Assembly (NCBI GenBank): GCA_946412355.1
Contig: CAMKGX010000001.1
Coordinates: forward strand, 1-64,000
Reading direction: 5' to 3'
DNA from: an uncultured Clostridia bacterium
GTDB taxonomy: Bacteria; Bacillota; Clostridia; Oscillospirales; Oscillospiraceae
Length of the DNA: 64,000 nt
The translations under genes were made by a program, and so were the position numbers. The notes beneath the pieces were generated by a model that was given only the letters and a program-made list of their open reading frames with translations, did no database searches and was not told where the DNA came from. Each line of letters begins with the position of its first letter. The stretch's first letter is position 1. Positions 34,747-44,842 of the stretch are shown piece after piece.

Positions 34747-35400
34747 ATGAATACCCACCGTTTTCTCCGCGCCGCCCTGGCGCTTTCCCTGTGTCTGGCC
34801 CTGTGCCTGTGCCTTACCGGCTGCTTCGGCCGCCCCTCTGCCCAGGAGGCCAAGACCTACGTCACCACGCTGATGAGCGGCCTGTGCGGCACGCTGCCTG
34901 CCGACACTGCTGACGAATCCGCCGCCGAGGCGGAGGCGTTGCGCACCCAATTGATTGACGAGGTAATCGCCGGCTTCCGGGGCCAGGGCGCCGCCCTGGA
35001 CGAGGAGACCGAAGCCCTCATCCGCTCCACCCTCACTTCCGCCCTTGCCGCCTGCCGCTTCACGGTGGGCGACGCCGTCAAGTCCGGCGGCGGCTACGAT
35101 GTCCCCGTCACCGTTAGCCCCCTGAAGCTGTTCCAGGTGGACATGGCGGCGGTGGAGGAGGAGGCCATCCGCCAGCTCTCCCAGGACCCCGATTTGCTCA
35201 CCATGTCCCAGAGCCAGGTGTCCAATAAGGTTTTCCGCATCATGCTTGCCATGATTGCCGACAATCTGGACAACCCCCAATACGGCGAGGACGTCACCGC
35301 CACTGTCCGCTACGAGCGGCAGGATGACGGCGAATACGGTATCACCCAGGACAGCGGCGCCGCCATCGGCCGCATCCTGTTCGACCTCACCCAGGAGTAA
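34747..35400 (+). CDS. Hypothetical lipoprotein
   Basis: Signal peptide with LCLCLTGCFG lipobox. Confidence 0.7.
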   Translation: MNTHRFLRAALALSLCLALCLCLTGCFGRPSAQEAKTYVTTLMSGLCGTLPADTADESAAEAEALRTQLIDEVIAGFRGQGAALDEETEALIRSTLTSALAACRFTVGDAVKSGGGYDVPVTVSPLKLFQVDMAAVEEEAIRQLSQDPDLLTMSQSQVSNKVFRIMLAMIADNLDNPQYGEDVTATVRYERQDDGEYGITQDSGAAIGRILFDLTQE

Positions 35401-35423
35401 CGGGCTGGGAAAACAGAATAAAT

Positions 35424-35481
35424 GGTATAAATCACCTCCTGTCCGGGCATACTCCCTATGCCAAAGGCAGGAGGTGATACC
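35424..35481 (+). promoter_or_regulatory. Hairpin sequestering the Shine-Dalgarno of the 31-aa ORF
   Basis: ATCACCTCCTG (35431-35441) pairs perfectly with CAGGAGGTGAT (35468-35478); inner GGCATA-CTCCC-TATGCC stem. Confidence 0.7.
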
Positions 35482-35577
35482 ATGAGTGATAAGGAGTATC
35501 AGAACACCAAGACCAACAAGAACGGTCAGAACAGCCAGCAGGATCAGAACCATTCCAAGGAAGACAAGCGCGACTGA
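35482..35577 (+). CDS. 31-aa hydrophilic small protein
   Basis: RBS GGAGGTG 6-7 nt upstream; MSDKEYQNTKTNKNGQNSQQDQNHSKEDKRD*. Confidence 0.6.
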   Translation: MSDKEYQNTKTNKNGQNSQQDQNHSKEDKRD

Positions 35578-35713
35578 CGGTACCTCGTCGGTGGGCTGAT
35601 GCCCGCCGCAGGAATACGGCCCGCCGCCCCGAAAGGGGAAAGGCGGGTCGTATTTTTTTATTGAATACATATTTTCGCCCTGTTTCGACCACCCTAAAGC
35701 CGAGGTGAAACAC

Positions 35714-35899
35714 ATGGACGTATCCGACCTGCCCCGTCCCTTTGCCATGGCCCTGACCCAGAGCCGCAGCGCCATGCGCTGCTTTTCCGCCATGACGGAG
35801 GAGCAGCAGCAGGCGGTGGCGAACCTTGCCATGACGGCCGCCACCCGGGCCGAAATGCGGTCCGCCGTGGGCTGCCTTGCCCGCCGCAGCCCACCATAA
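35714..35899 (+). CDS. Hypothetical small protein
   Basis: MDVSDLPRPFAMALTQSRSAMRCFSAMTEEQQQAVANLAMTAATRAEMRSAVGCLARRSPP. Confidence 0.4.
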   Translation: MDVSDLPRPFAMALTQSRSAMRCFSAMTEEQQQAVANLAMTAATRAEMRSAVGCLARRSPP

Positions 35900-35977
35900 C
35901 CCACCATAACCCTTGCATTTTTTGCTCCGCCGTGCCATAATCGTACCAATATTGTATGTACGGCAAGGAGAACCCCC

Positions 35978-36385
35978 ATGACCGATCATTTTAACCCCCA
36001 TCTGTCCCCCGAGGACGTGGGCGCCATCAGCTCCATCGGCCTGGCCCACATGGGCGACGCGGTGTATGAGATTTTGGTGCGCGCCTGGCTGTGCGCCCAC
36101 GGCAAAGCCACCGGCAAGGGCCTCCACCGGGCCACGGTGTCGCTGGTCTGCGCCCCCCGCCAGGCGGAACTGTCCCAAATCATCCTCCCCCTGCTGACGG
36201 AGGAGGAGCAATCTGTCTTTCGCCGTGGCCGCAATGCCAACGTCCATTCCATCCCCGCCCACGCCAGCCGCGCCCAGTACCAGCAGGCCACCGCCTTGGA
36301 GGCCCTCTTTGGCTACCTCTATTTACTGGGCCGGAAAGACCGTATCAACCAGCTTTTTGACGCCATGATGGGAGGGGAGCAGTAA
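35978..36385 (+). CDS. mrnC: Mini-ribonuclease III
   Basis: LAHMGDAVYEILVR ... VFRRGRNANVHSIPAHASRAQYQQATALEALFGYLYLLGR. Confidence 0.92.
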   Translation: MTDHFNPHLSPEDVGAISSIGLAHMGDAVYEILVRAWLCAHGKATGKGLHRATVSLVCAPRQAELSQIILPLLTEEEQSVFRRGRNANVHSIPAHASRAQYQQATALEALFGYLYLLGRKDRINQLFDAMMGGEQ

Positions 36386-38091
36386 TGCCGCTGGACGCCG
36401 TTTGCCTCTCCGCCGTGGTGGCGGAGCTGACGCCCCAACTGGTGGGCAGCCGCATCGAAAAGATTCAGCAGCCCTCCCGGGATCAGGTGATTCTGCTGTT
36501 GCGGGGCAATCGCCGCCTGCTGCTGTGCGCCAGCCCCAACCAGCCCCGCCTGCACATGACGGCCCTGCTGCGGGACAATCCCACCCAGCCCCCCATGTTC
36601 TGTATGCTCCTGCGGAAATACCTCTCCGGCGGCCGCATCGATGCCGTCCAGCAAGCGCCGTTGGAGCGTGTGGTCACGCTGCACATCGACGCCGCCAACG
36701 AGTGGGGCGAGCAGAGTAGTTATTCCCTGATTCTGGAGGCTATCGGCCGCCACGCCAACCTGATTCTCTGCGGCGGCGACGGCCGCATCATCGACTGTCT
36801 CCGCCGCGTGGATTTTGAGATGTCCGCCCAGCGCCAGGTGCTGCCCGGCCTCTATTACCATCTGCCCCCCCAGCAGCCCCGTCAGGACCCCTTCGCCGTC
36901 ACGGAGGAGGACTTCACCCCTCCCACAGATGGCCCGCTGGACGAGTGGCTGGTGTCCGCCTTCACCGCCATCTCCCCTCTGATGGCCCGGGAGATCGTCT
37001 GCCGCGCCGGCGGCCCGGAGGCGGACGCCGCCTCCCTGTGGGACGCCTTTTCCGCCTGGCGGGAGGCCGTCATAGCCCAGCAATTCCTGCCCACCGTCAT
37101 CCGCCACGGTGACAAGGTAATTGACTTTACATACCAACCCCTGTTCCAATACGGTGAGTATGCCGAGAACGTGACCTATGACACCTTCTCCGAATTGCTG
37201 GACGGCTATTTTGTCCGCCGGGAGCAGGCGGAGCGGGTAAAGCAAAAGGGCCAGGACCTGGTGAAAACCGTTACCAACGCCACCGCCCGCCTGCGCCGCA
37301 AGCTGGCCCTGCAGGAAAAGGAGCTGTCCCAGACCCGTGACCGGGAGACGCTGCGGCTTCGCGGCGAGCTGATCATCGCCAACCTCTACCGCATGCAGCG
37401 GGGCATGAGCGCCGTGGCGGTGGAGAACTACTATGAGGAGGGCAGCCCCACCATCGAGATCCCCCTGGACGTGCGCCTGTCCCCAAGGGAAAATGCCGAC
37501 CGGTATTTCAAACAATACGCCAAGGCGAAAACCGCCGAAAAAATACTGACGGAGCAGATAGAAAAGGGAAATACCGAGCTTTCCTATCTGGAAAGTGTCC
37601 GTCAGGAGATGGAACAGGCGGAGTCGGAGCAGGATTTCAACGACATCCGCGCCGAGCTGGTGGAGGGCGGTTACCTGCGCCAGGGCGGCAAAAAGGGTGG
37701 CTTCCAGCGCCAGTCCCGGCCCCGGGAGTTCCGCTCCACGGCGGGCCTCCGCATTCTGGTGGGGCGCAACAATGCCCAGAACGACAAGCTGACCCATAAG
37801 TCCGCCCAAAAGTGGGATATCTGGCTCCACACCCAGAAGATTCACGGCTCTCATGTCATCCTCTGCACCGACGGCGCGGAGCCCGACCAGCAGAGTCTGT
37901 GGGAGGCCGCCATGCTGGCCGCCTGGTTTTCCCAGGGCCGGGAGGGCAGCAAGGTGCCGGTGGACTACACCCCCGTCAAATACGTGAAAAAGCCGCCCCA
38001 GGCCCGCCCCGGCATGGTGATTTACACCACCTATCGCACCCTCTACGTCACCCCCGACGGCGACCTGGCCGCCCGCCTTGCTGTAAAGTAA
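36385..38091 (+). CDS. rqcH: NFACT-family RqcH (Rqc2 homolog)
   Basis: MPLDAVCLSAVVAELTPQLVGSRIEKIQQPSRDQVILLLR; NFACT-R IHGSHVILC. Confidence 0.93.
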   Translation: MPLDAVCLSAVVAELTPQLVGSRIEKIQQPSRDQVILLLRGNRRLLLCASPNQPRLHMTALLRDNPTQPPMFCMLLRKYLSGGRIDAVQQAPLERVVTLHIDAANEWGEQSSYSLILEAIGRHANLILCGGDGRIIDCLRRVDFEMSAQRQVLPGLYYHLPPQQPRQDPFAVTEEDFTPPTDGPLDEWLVSAFTAISPLMAREIVCRAGGPEADAASLWDAFSAWREAVIAQQFLPTVIRHGDKVIDFTYQPLFQYGEYAENVTYDTFSELLDGYFVRREQAERVKQKGQDLVKTVTNATARLRRKLALQEKELSQTRDRETLRLRGELIIANLYRMQRGMSAVAVENYYEEGSPTIEIPLDVRLSPRENADRYFKQYAKAKTAEKILTEQIEKGNTELSYLESVRQEMEQAESEQDFNDIRAELVEGGYLRQGGKKGGFQRQSRPREFRSTAGLRILVGRNNAQNDKLTHKSAQKWDIWLHTQKIHGSHVILCTDGAEPDQQSLWEAAMLAAWFSQGREGSKVPVDYTPVKYVKKPPQARPGMVIYTTYRTLYVTPDGDLAARLAVK

Positions 38092-38110
38092 ATATGCCTT
38101 ACATATATAA

Positions 38111-38141
38111 AAAGGACTGTCTCGGCGAGACAGTCCCTTTT
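38111..38141. terminator. Bidirectional terminator
   Basis: AAAAGGACTGTCTC-GGC-GAGACAGTCCCTTTT. Confidence 0.7.
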
Positions 38142-38151
38142 GCCCTTTGCC

Positions 38152-38355
38152 TTACCGGCCTTCCGTGTCCCGGAACAGCAGCGTAATGCACCACAGCCCC
38201 GCGATGCCCACCAGGGAATACACGATGCGGCTGATGGCGCCCATCTGTCCGCCGAAGAGAAAGGCCACGCAGTCGAAGCCGAAAAGCCCCACGCTGCCCC
38301 AGTTCAGGGCGCCTACGATGACCAGAATCAGCGCCACCTTGTCCAGTATTTTCAT
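38152..38355 (-). CDS. DUF378-family membrane protein
   Basis: MKILDKVALILVIVGALNWGSVGLFGFDCVAFLFG. Confidence 0.85.
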   Translation of the reverse strand: MKILDKVALILVIVGALNWGSVGLFGFDCVAFLFGGQMGAISRIVYSLVGIAGLWCITLLFRDTEGR

Positions 38356-38542
38356 TGTGATACCTCCTCGCATGGATGCTGTCCCTATTCTGCCCTGGGT
38401 TTCGCCGCCTTATACCCGGCAATTTTGCCACCAGCCATGGGGGATTTTCACAAAATGCCGTTGCAAACTGCGCTGCAATTTGGTATATTGTGAAAAAGGC
38501 GATGGCACCGGGCCATCCCGTGGGAACAAGGAGGAACGGCAA

Positions 38543-39826
38543 ATGGAAAATAAATTCGATAAGCTGGGTTTTTATCCCGCCGACATTCTGCTGCCCAAGG
38601 GGCAGGATATGACCAAGTGGGCTGTGGTGGCCTGCGACCAGTTCACCTCCGAGCCGGAGTACTGGCAGGCGGTGGAGCAGCAGGTGGGCGACGCGCCCTC
38701 CACGCTGCGCCTCATTCTGCCCGAGGCCAATCTGAAAGCCCCCAATGTGGATGAGTTTATTGCGGACATCAACGCCGCCATGGCCGACTATCTGGACAAG
38801 GGCATCTTTGAGACGCTGCCCGCCTCCCTCATCTATGTGGAGCGCCAGCAGTCCGACGGCCGCATCCGCCACGGCCTGGTGGGCATGGTGGACCTGGACG
38901 CCTACGACTTCACCCCCGGCAGCGGCGCCCTCATCCGTGCCACCGAGGCCACTGTCCAGGAGCGCATCCCGCCCCGTGCCCGGGTCCGCCGCAACGCCCC
39001 CATCGAGCTGCCCCACGTCATGCTGCTCATCGACGACCCGGAGAAGACCGTCATCGAGCCCCTCACCGCCGCGGCGGACACCATGGACGTGGTCTATGAT
39101 TTCGACCTGATGCAAAACGGCGGCCATATCAAGGGCTACCGCCTGTCTGAAAAGCAGATCGACGCCGTGGCCGACGCCCTCACCGGCCTGTGCTCCCCCC
39201 AGGCCCAGATGGCCAAATACCACCTCTCCGGCGCGGCGCCCCTGCTGTTCGCCGTAGGCGACGGCAACCACTCTCTGGCCACCGCCAAGGCCTGCTATGA
39301 GGAGCAGAAGAAGGGCAAGACCCCCGAGGAGTATTTGCGCCTGCCCGCCCGGTTCGCCCTGGTGGAGGTGGTGAATAACCACGACGACGCCCTGCAGTTT
39401 GAACCCATCCACCGGGTCCTCTTCGGCGTAGATCCCGCCCATCTGATTGCCAAGCTGAAAGAGTATTATCCCGGTACCTACGAGGGCCGGGGCGAGGGCC
39501 ACTGCTTTGCCTACTGCTACGCCGGCCATTCCGGCTATCTCACCATCCCCCATCCCACCAAGCAGCTGTGCGTGGCCTCCGTCCAGACCTTCCTGGACGA
39601 CTATCTCAAGGAATTTGGCGGCGAGGTGGACTATATCCACGGCGACGCGGTGGTGGATGAGTTGAGTGCCAAGCCCGGCAACTTCGGCATCAAGCTGCCC
39701 GCCATGGGCAAGGAGCAGCTGTTCAAGACCGTGATGGCCGACGGCGTGCTGCCCCGCAAGACCTTCTCCATGGGCCACGCCCAGGATAAGCGGTACTATA
39801 TCGAAGCCAGGAAGATCGTGAAATGA
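38543..39826 (+). CDS. DUF1015-family protein
   Basis: FAVGDGNHSLATAKACYEEQKK and overall size typical of DUF1015. Confidence 0.85.
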   Translation: MENKFDKLGFYPADILLPKGQDMTKWAVVACDQFTSEPEYWQAVEQQVGDAPSTLRLILPEANLKAPNVDEFIADINAAMADYLDKGIFETLPASLIYVERQQSDGRIRHGLVGMVDLDAYDFTPGSGALIRATEATVQERIPPRARVRRNAPIELPHVMLLIDDPEKTVIEPLTAAADTMDVVYDFDLMQNGGHIKGYRLSEKQIDAVADALTGLCSPQAQMAKYHLSGAAPLLFAVGDGNHSLATAKACYEEQKKGKTPEEYLRLPARFALVEVVNNHDDALQFEPIHRVLFGVDPAHLIAKLKEYYPGTYEGRGEGHCFAYCYAGHSGYLTIPHPTKQLCVASVQTFLDDYLKEFGGEVDYIHGDAVVDELSAKPGNFGIKLPAMGKEQLFKTVMADGVLPRKTFSMGHAQDKRYYIEARKIVK

Positions 39827-40677
39827 CGACCCATGTGGAAAAGGCCCCCGCCAAAATCAATTTGCAGCTGTCCGTAGGCCCCCGGCGGGCGGATGGGTAC
39901 CATGAGCTGGTGTCCGTCATGCAGACGGTGGACGTGTGCGACACCCTTACCGTCACCGCCCACACCGGCGGAGGCATCGCCCTGACCTGTACCGACCCCG
40001 CCCTCTCCACCGGGGAGGACAACCTGGTCTACCGGGCCGCTGTGCTGTTCTTTCAGCGCACCGGCGTCCCCCTGGACGGCGTGACCATCCATCTTCATAA
40101 AGTCATCCCCATGCAGGCGGGGCTGGGCGGCGGCAGCGCCGACGCCGCCGCGGCCCTCCGGGCCCTGCGCCGTCTCTACGCCCCGGCCCTGCCGGATAGC
40201 GAGCTGGAGGCCATGGCGGCGGCTTTGGGCAGCGACGTGCCCTTCTGCGTCCGGGGCGGCACCGCCCTGGCCGCCGGGCGGGGGGAGAAGCTGTCGCCCC
40301 TGCCGCCCCTGCCGAAGTGCTGGGCGGTGCTGGTGAAGCCCCATGAAGCCTACTCCACCGGCGCCATGTACCGCCGCATCGACGAATCCGCCTGCTATGA
40401 CCCCCTGGACGCCACCCCCATGGTGTCCGCCCTGACAGCGGGGGACCTGCCCGGCGTCTGCGCCGCCATGACCAACACCTTCGAGAAGGTGCTGCCCCCC
40501 GACGCCGCCACCGCCGCCCTATGCAGCCGGCTTATGGCACAGGGTGCCATGGGCGCCATGCTGTCCGGCAGCGGCAGCGCTGTGTTCGGCCTGTTCGCCT
40601 CCCGGGAGGGGGCGGCCCAGGCGGCCGCGGCCTTGCAAACGGAACAAACGGTATCATTTTTTGGCAGGACATTGTAA
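39823..40677 (+). CDS. ispE: 4-diphosphocytidyl-2-C-methyl-D-erythritol kinase
   Basis: APAKINLQLSVGPRRADGYHEL, PMQAGLGGGSADAAAALRAL, GSDVPFCVRGGTALA. Confidence 0.95.
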   Translation: MTTHVEKAPAKINLQLSVGPRRADGYHELVSVMQTVDVCDTLTVTAHTGGGIALTCTDPALSTGEDNLVYRAAVLFFQRTGVPLDGVTIHLHKVIPMQAGLGGGSADAAAALRALRRLYAPALPDSELEAMAAALGSDVPFCVRGGTALAAGRGEKLSPLPPLPKCWAVLVKPHEAYSTGAMYRRIDESACYDPLDATPMVSALTAGDLPGVCAAMTNTFEKVLPPDAATAALCSRLMAQGAMGAMLSGSGSAVFGLFASREGAAQAAAALQTEQTVSFFGRTL

Positions 40678-40710
40678 TTATTTGATAGGTAAAGGTTTAA
40701 GAATATTCAA

Positions 40711-40757
40711 TTCCGTCCATCATGGAACTGTAATTTTCCGTGATGGACGGTGTTTTT
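40711..40757 (+). terminator. Hairpin/terminator between ispE and spoIIR
   Basis: CCGTCCATCATGG...CCGTGATGGACGG followed by TGTTTTT. Confidence 0.65.
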
Positions 40758-41378
40758 ATGTCGAAATTAACGATGAATCGTATAGAAATGGCGCTGCTGT
40801 TGGCCTTTGCCTTCACGGCCCTCTGGGGTGCCGCCAGCGCCCAAAAGCAGGAAAATCTGGCGGGAAAAATGGTGCGTCTCCACGTGATTGCCCAATCCGA
40901 CAGCGACGCCGACCAGGCGGTAAAGCTGCTGGTACGTGACAATGTATTATCCTTTACACAGGGCTTGCTAAAAGGCGTTTCCGGCGTTGACGCGGCAGAG
41001 AAGATCATCGAAGACCACCTGCCCGACATCCAGCGTATCGCCAACGCCACCCTGGCCGAGAGCGGCTGCGGCTATACCGCGGAAGCGGAAGTAAAAGTGA
41101 CGGAATTTCCGGAAAAGACCTATGATTCCTTTGCTTTGCCGGGCGGAAAGTACCTGGCTCTCCGCGTCCTGCTGGGGGAGGCCGAGGGCAAAAACTGGTG
41201 GTGTGTGGTCTATCCGCCCCTGTGCACCGCCTCGGCGGTGGAGTGGGAGGAAACGGCGGAAAAAGCGGGCCTCTCCGGGGAGGAAATCGCCCTGATGAAA
41301 CGGGAGAATACGCATTACGAAATCCGCTTCAAAGTGGTGGAATTGTGGCAAAAACTCCGTGTATACATGGGAAAATAA
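40758..41378 (+). CDS. spoIIR: Stage II sporulation protein R
   Basis: RLHVIAQSDSDADQAVKLLVRD ... NWWCVVYPPLC ... FKVVELWQKL. Confidence 0.92.
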   Translation: MSKLTMNRIEMALLLAFAFTALWGAASAQKQENLAGKMVRLHVIAQSDSDADQAVKLLVRDNVLSFTQGLLKGVSGVDAAEKIIEDHLPDIQRIANATLAESGCGYTAEAEVKVTEFPEKTYDSFALPGGKYLALRVLLGEAEGKNWWCVVYPPLCTASAVEWEETAEKAGLSGEEIALMKRENTHYEIRFKVVELWQKLRVYMGK

Positions 41379-41521
41379 ATAAAATAGTTACTAAATTGAA
41401 AGCGGCGGCCCATGGGCCGCCGCTATTTACATTTCAGACAGAAAAAAGTATAATAGTGGGAGAATTTTGGGACACATCCTGTGTTTTAATAGAGAAAAAC
41501 GGTAAAAAGGAGGGGATTCGT

Positions 41522-44500
41522 ATGCTGCGACTGTGGATCGGTCGGGCCGGGGCGGGCAAGTCCCGCCGCTGTGTGGACGCCATCGCCCAAAACCGCCGCC
41601 ACCGCCGCCAGCTGCTGCTGGTGCCGGAGCATACCTCCCACGAGGCGGAGGTGGACCTGTGCCGCGCCCTGGGGGACACCGCCGGGCGGGACGCGGAGGT
41701 GCTGACCTTCCGCTCTCTTGCCACCCGGGTGCTGTCCCAGACCGGGGGCCTTTCCGACTTCACGCTGGATAACGGCGGTAAGATTCTCACCCTGCGCCGG
41801 TGCTTGCAGGAGCTGTCCCCCTCGCTGACGGTGTTCGCCCGGCCCTCCCGGCGCTCCGCCTTTTTGGAGCAGCTCATGACCCTCTTTGACGAGTTCGCCG
41901 CATACGCCATCGCCCCCGATACGCTGATGGCCCAGGTGGCGGATCTGGAGGGGACGGCAGGGGACAAGCTGCGGGACGTGGCGCTGCTGTATGCCGCCTA
42001 CGACGCCCGGCTCCACACCGAGGGCTTTGACCACCGCTCCCGGATACAGAAGCTGGCGGACGCCCTGCCCGGCAGCGACTATCTGGACGGGGCCGACCTG
42101 TACGTGGACGGCTTCTCCCTTTTCAACGCCCAGGAGGAGCGGGTATTGCGTCACGCCCTGACACGCTGCCACAGCGTCACCGTGACGCTGCTGGGGGACA
42201 AGTACGACGCCACCCTGTTCGGCAACGCGGTGCGGGAGCGGGAACGGCTGGTGCGCCTGGCCCGGGAGGCGGGGGTGAGGTGCGAAATCCAGTACCTTAC
42301 CGCCCGGATGCCGGGGGCGCTGGGCCATCTGGAACAGCATCTGTTTGGAGAGGAGACGGCGTGGCCGGAGGAGACGGAGGCCGTCACTATCTACCGCGCC
42401 GACACGGCGTACAGCGAGGTGGAGTGGGTGGCGGCTGCCATTCGCCGCCTGGCCATGCAGGGCGTGCGCTACCGGGACGTGGGCGTGGCCTGCCGCCGAT
42501 TGGAGGACTACGGGCCACTGATCCGGGAGATTTTCCGCCGCTGCGAGATTCCCGCCTACGTCAGCGTCCGCAGCGATATTTTGGAAAAGCCTGCCATCAC
42601 CATGCTGACCTCGGCCCTGGACGCCGTCACCGGCGGCTTTGGCTACCAGGATATGTTCCGCTGCCTGAAAACCGGCATGGCCGGCATCTCGGCGGAGGAG
42701 TGTGACGTGCTGGAAAACTACGTCATAGCCTGGAACATCCGGGGCACCACCTGGATCCGGGACGAGGACTGGGTGGCCCACCCGGTTGGCTACGGCCTGG
42801 CCATGGACGACCGTTACCGGGCACAGCTGGCCGCTATCAACGAGATACGCCGCAAGGTGCGCGCGCCCTTTGCGGCGCTGCACCGCGCCATGACGGAGGA
42901 GGCCACCGCCCGGGAGAAGGCGGCGGCGCTGTACCGCTTTGCCCAGCAGACCCATGTGCCGGAGACGCTGCAGACGGCGGCGGAACAGCTGGCGGCGGCG
43001 GGCGACGCCCAGACGGCGGCGGAGTACCGCCAGATCTGGGAGATCTTCTGCGGCGTGCTGGACCAGTTCGTGGAGATATTGGGGGACACGGCGGTGGACG
43101 GCGAGGAGTTTGCCCGGCTGCTGCGGCTGGTGCTGACCCAGTACAGCGTGGGTACCATCCCTGCCACGCTGGACCAGGTGAAGGTCAGTGAGATCACCCG
43201 CAACGACCGCCACAACGTGCGCTATATGTTCCTGCTGGGAGCCAACGACAGCGTGCTGCCGCTGACGGAGCACCGCACCGGCATTCTGGACCGGGAGGAT
43301 CGGGAGGTGCTGCAGCAGCGGGAGATCCGGCTGTCGGACAGGGATTTTGACCAGCTGGACAACGAATTGCAGAACATTTACGCCTGCCTGGTGCAGCCCA
43401 CGGAGGGCCTTTGCGTCAGCTATCCCACGTTGGACGCCAGGGGCGTGGCGCTGCTGCCCAGCTTTGTGGTGCACCGGCTGGAAGAATTGTTTCCCCGGTG
43501 CCGGAAGCCCCGGCAGGATGGGGCCTACCGACTGGAGATGCCCGCCACGGCGTTGGAGGCGGCGGGGGAGCAGATGGGCTCGCCCCTCTGGCGGCACTTT
43601 GCGGAGGACCCCGCGTTCCAGGGTGTGTGCCGGGCTATGGAACAGGGCAGCCGCATGGAGAGGGGACGGCTGTCCCCGAAGGCGGTGCGACTGCTGTACG
43701 GCAGGGAGGTGCCCATGTCCGCCAGCCGGATGGACAAGTTTAACTCCTGCCATTTTGCCTACTTCATGCAGTACGGCCTGGGGGCCAAAGAGCGGAAGCA
43801 GGCGGACTTCGACGCCTCCCAGGTGGGTACGTTTATCCACTATCTGCTGGAAAACGTGGCCCGGGAGGCGGGGGAGAAGGGAGGCTTTGCCGCCCTGGAC
43901 AGCGACGCGCTGCACCGTATGGTGGAGCGGTACGTAGAGGAATACACCACCACGGAGGTGGGCGACCTGGGGGGCAAGAGCCCCCGGTTCCGCTATCTCT
44001 TCCTGCGGCTGCGGCAGGAGGCGCTGGCGGTGGTGGAAAGCCTGGTGGAAGAGCTGCGTCAATCCGACTTTACGCCGGTGGCCTTTGAGCTGGGCTTCGG
44101 CGGCAGGGACGGCGCGCTGCCCGCCATCCACGTGGAGGACGGCGACACGGCCCTGTCCGTCACCGGAAAGGTGGACCGGGTGGACGCCTGGGAAAAGGAC
44201 GGCAAGCTGTATCTGCGGGTGGTGGACTACAAGACCGGCAAGAAGAAATTCAGCTTCACCGATGTGCGCTACGGCCTGGGCATCCAGATGCTGCTGTACC
44301 TTTTTACCTTGCAGCAGCAGGGGAAGGCCTATTTCGGCAAGCCGGTGGTGCCGGCGGGCGTACTGTATCACCCGGCCAAGGACCCCATTTTATCCATGAG
44401 CCGCAACAGCACCGACAGTGCCATCGCGGCCCAGCGGCTGAAGGAGCAAAAGCGCAGCGGCTTGCTGCTGGACGATGCGGCGGTGTTGCAGGCCATGGAG

Positions 44501-44842
44501 CACGGCGCCCCGGCCCAGGCGGTGTATCTGCCGGTGGGCAGCCGGAAGGACGGCACCCTCACCGGCAGCCTGGCCACCGCCGAACAGCTGGGGAAGCTGG
44601 GCCGCCACGTGGACCGTGTGCTGCGGCAGATCGCCGGGGAGATTCGCCGGGGCAACATCAGCGCCGACCCCTGCGCCTACGGCGCGGAGAAGGACGCCTG
44701 TACCTACTGTCCCTATCGGACAGTGTGCTGCTTCGACGAGCGGTATGACCGCCACCGGTATTTACAGAAAACGGATGAGAAGGACTTTTGGCAGATGATG
44801 GACGAGAGGGAGGAGGGAGCGCATGGCCGTAACGCTGACTGA
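41522..44842 (+). CDS. addB: ATP-dependent helicase/nuclease subunit B (AddB)
   Basis: IGRAGAGKSRRCVDAI, PEHTSHEAE; C-terminal nuclease LRVVDYKTGKKKF and Fe-S cysteines. Confidence 0.95.
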   Translation: MLRLWIGRAGAGKSRRCVDAIAQNRRHRRQLLLVPEHTSHEAEVDLCRALGDTAGRDAEVLTFRSLATRVLSQTGGLSDFTLDNGGKILTLRRCLQELSPSLTVFARPSRRSAFLEQLMTLFDEFAAYAIAPDTLMAQVADLEGTAGDKLRDVALLYAAYDARLHTEGFDHRSRIQKLADALPGSDYLDGADLYVDGFSLFNAQEERVLRHALTRCHSVTVTLLGDKYDATLFGNAVRERERLVRLAREAGVRCEIQYLTARMPGALGHLEQHLFGEETAWPEETEAVTIYRADTAYSEVEWVAAAIRRLAMQGVRYRDVGVACRRLEDYGPLIREIFRRCEIPAYVSVRSDILEKPAITMLTSALDAVTGGFGYQDMFRCLKTGMAGISAEECDVLENYVIAWNIRGTTWIRDEDWVAHPVGYGLAMDDRYRAQLAAINEIRRKVRAPFAALHRAMTEEATAREKAAALYRFAQQTHVPETLQTAAEQLAAAGDAQTAAEYRQIWEIFCGVLDQFVEILGDTAVDGEEFARLLRLVLTQYSVGTIPATLDQVKVSEITRNDRHNVRYMFLLGANDSVLPLTEHRTGILDREDREVLQQREIRLSDRDFDQLDNELQNIYACLVQPTEGLCVSYPTLDARGVALLPSFVVHRLEELFPRCRKPRQDGAYRLEMPATALEAAGEQMGSPLWRHFAEDPAFQGVCRAMEQGSRMERGRLSPKAVRLLYGREVPMSASRMDKFNSCHFAYFMQYGLGAKERKQADFDASQVGTFIHYLLENVAREAGEKGGFAALDSDALHRMVERYVEEYTTTEVGDLGGKSPRFRYLFLRLRQEALAVVESLVEELRQSDFTPVAFELGFGGRDGALPAIHVEDGDTALSVTGKVDRVDAWEKDGKLYLRVVDYKTGKKKFSFTDVRYGLGIQMLLYLFTLQQQGKAYFGKPVVPAGVLYHPAKDPILSMSRNSTDSAIAAQRLKEQKRSGLLLDDAAVLQAMEHGAPAQAVYLPVGSRKDGTLTGSLATAEQLGKLGRHVDRVLRQIAGEIRRGNISADPCAYGAEKDACTYCPYRTVCCFDERYDRHRYLQKTDEKDFWQMMDEREEGAHGRNAD

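Noticed and set aside
41486-44371. 961-aa minus-strand ORF
   Set aside because: Antisense to addB; typical GC-rich shadow ORF rich in H/Q/G/L/R.
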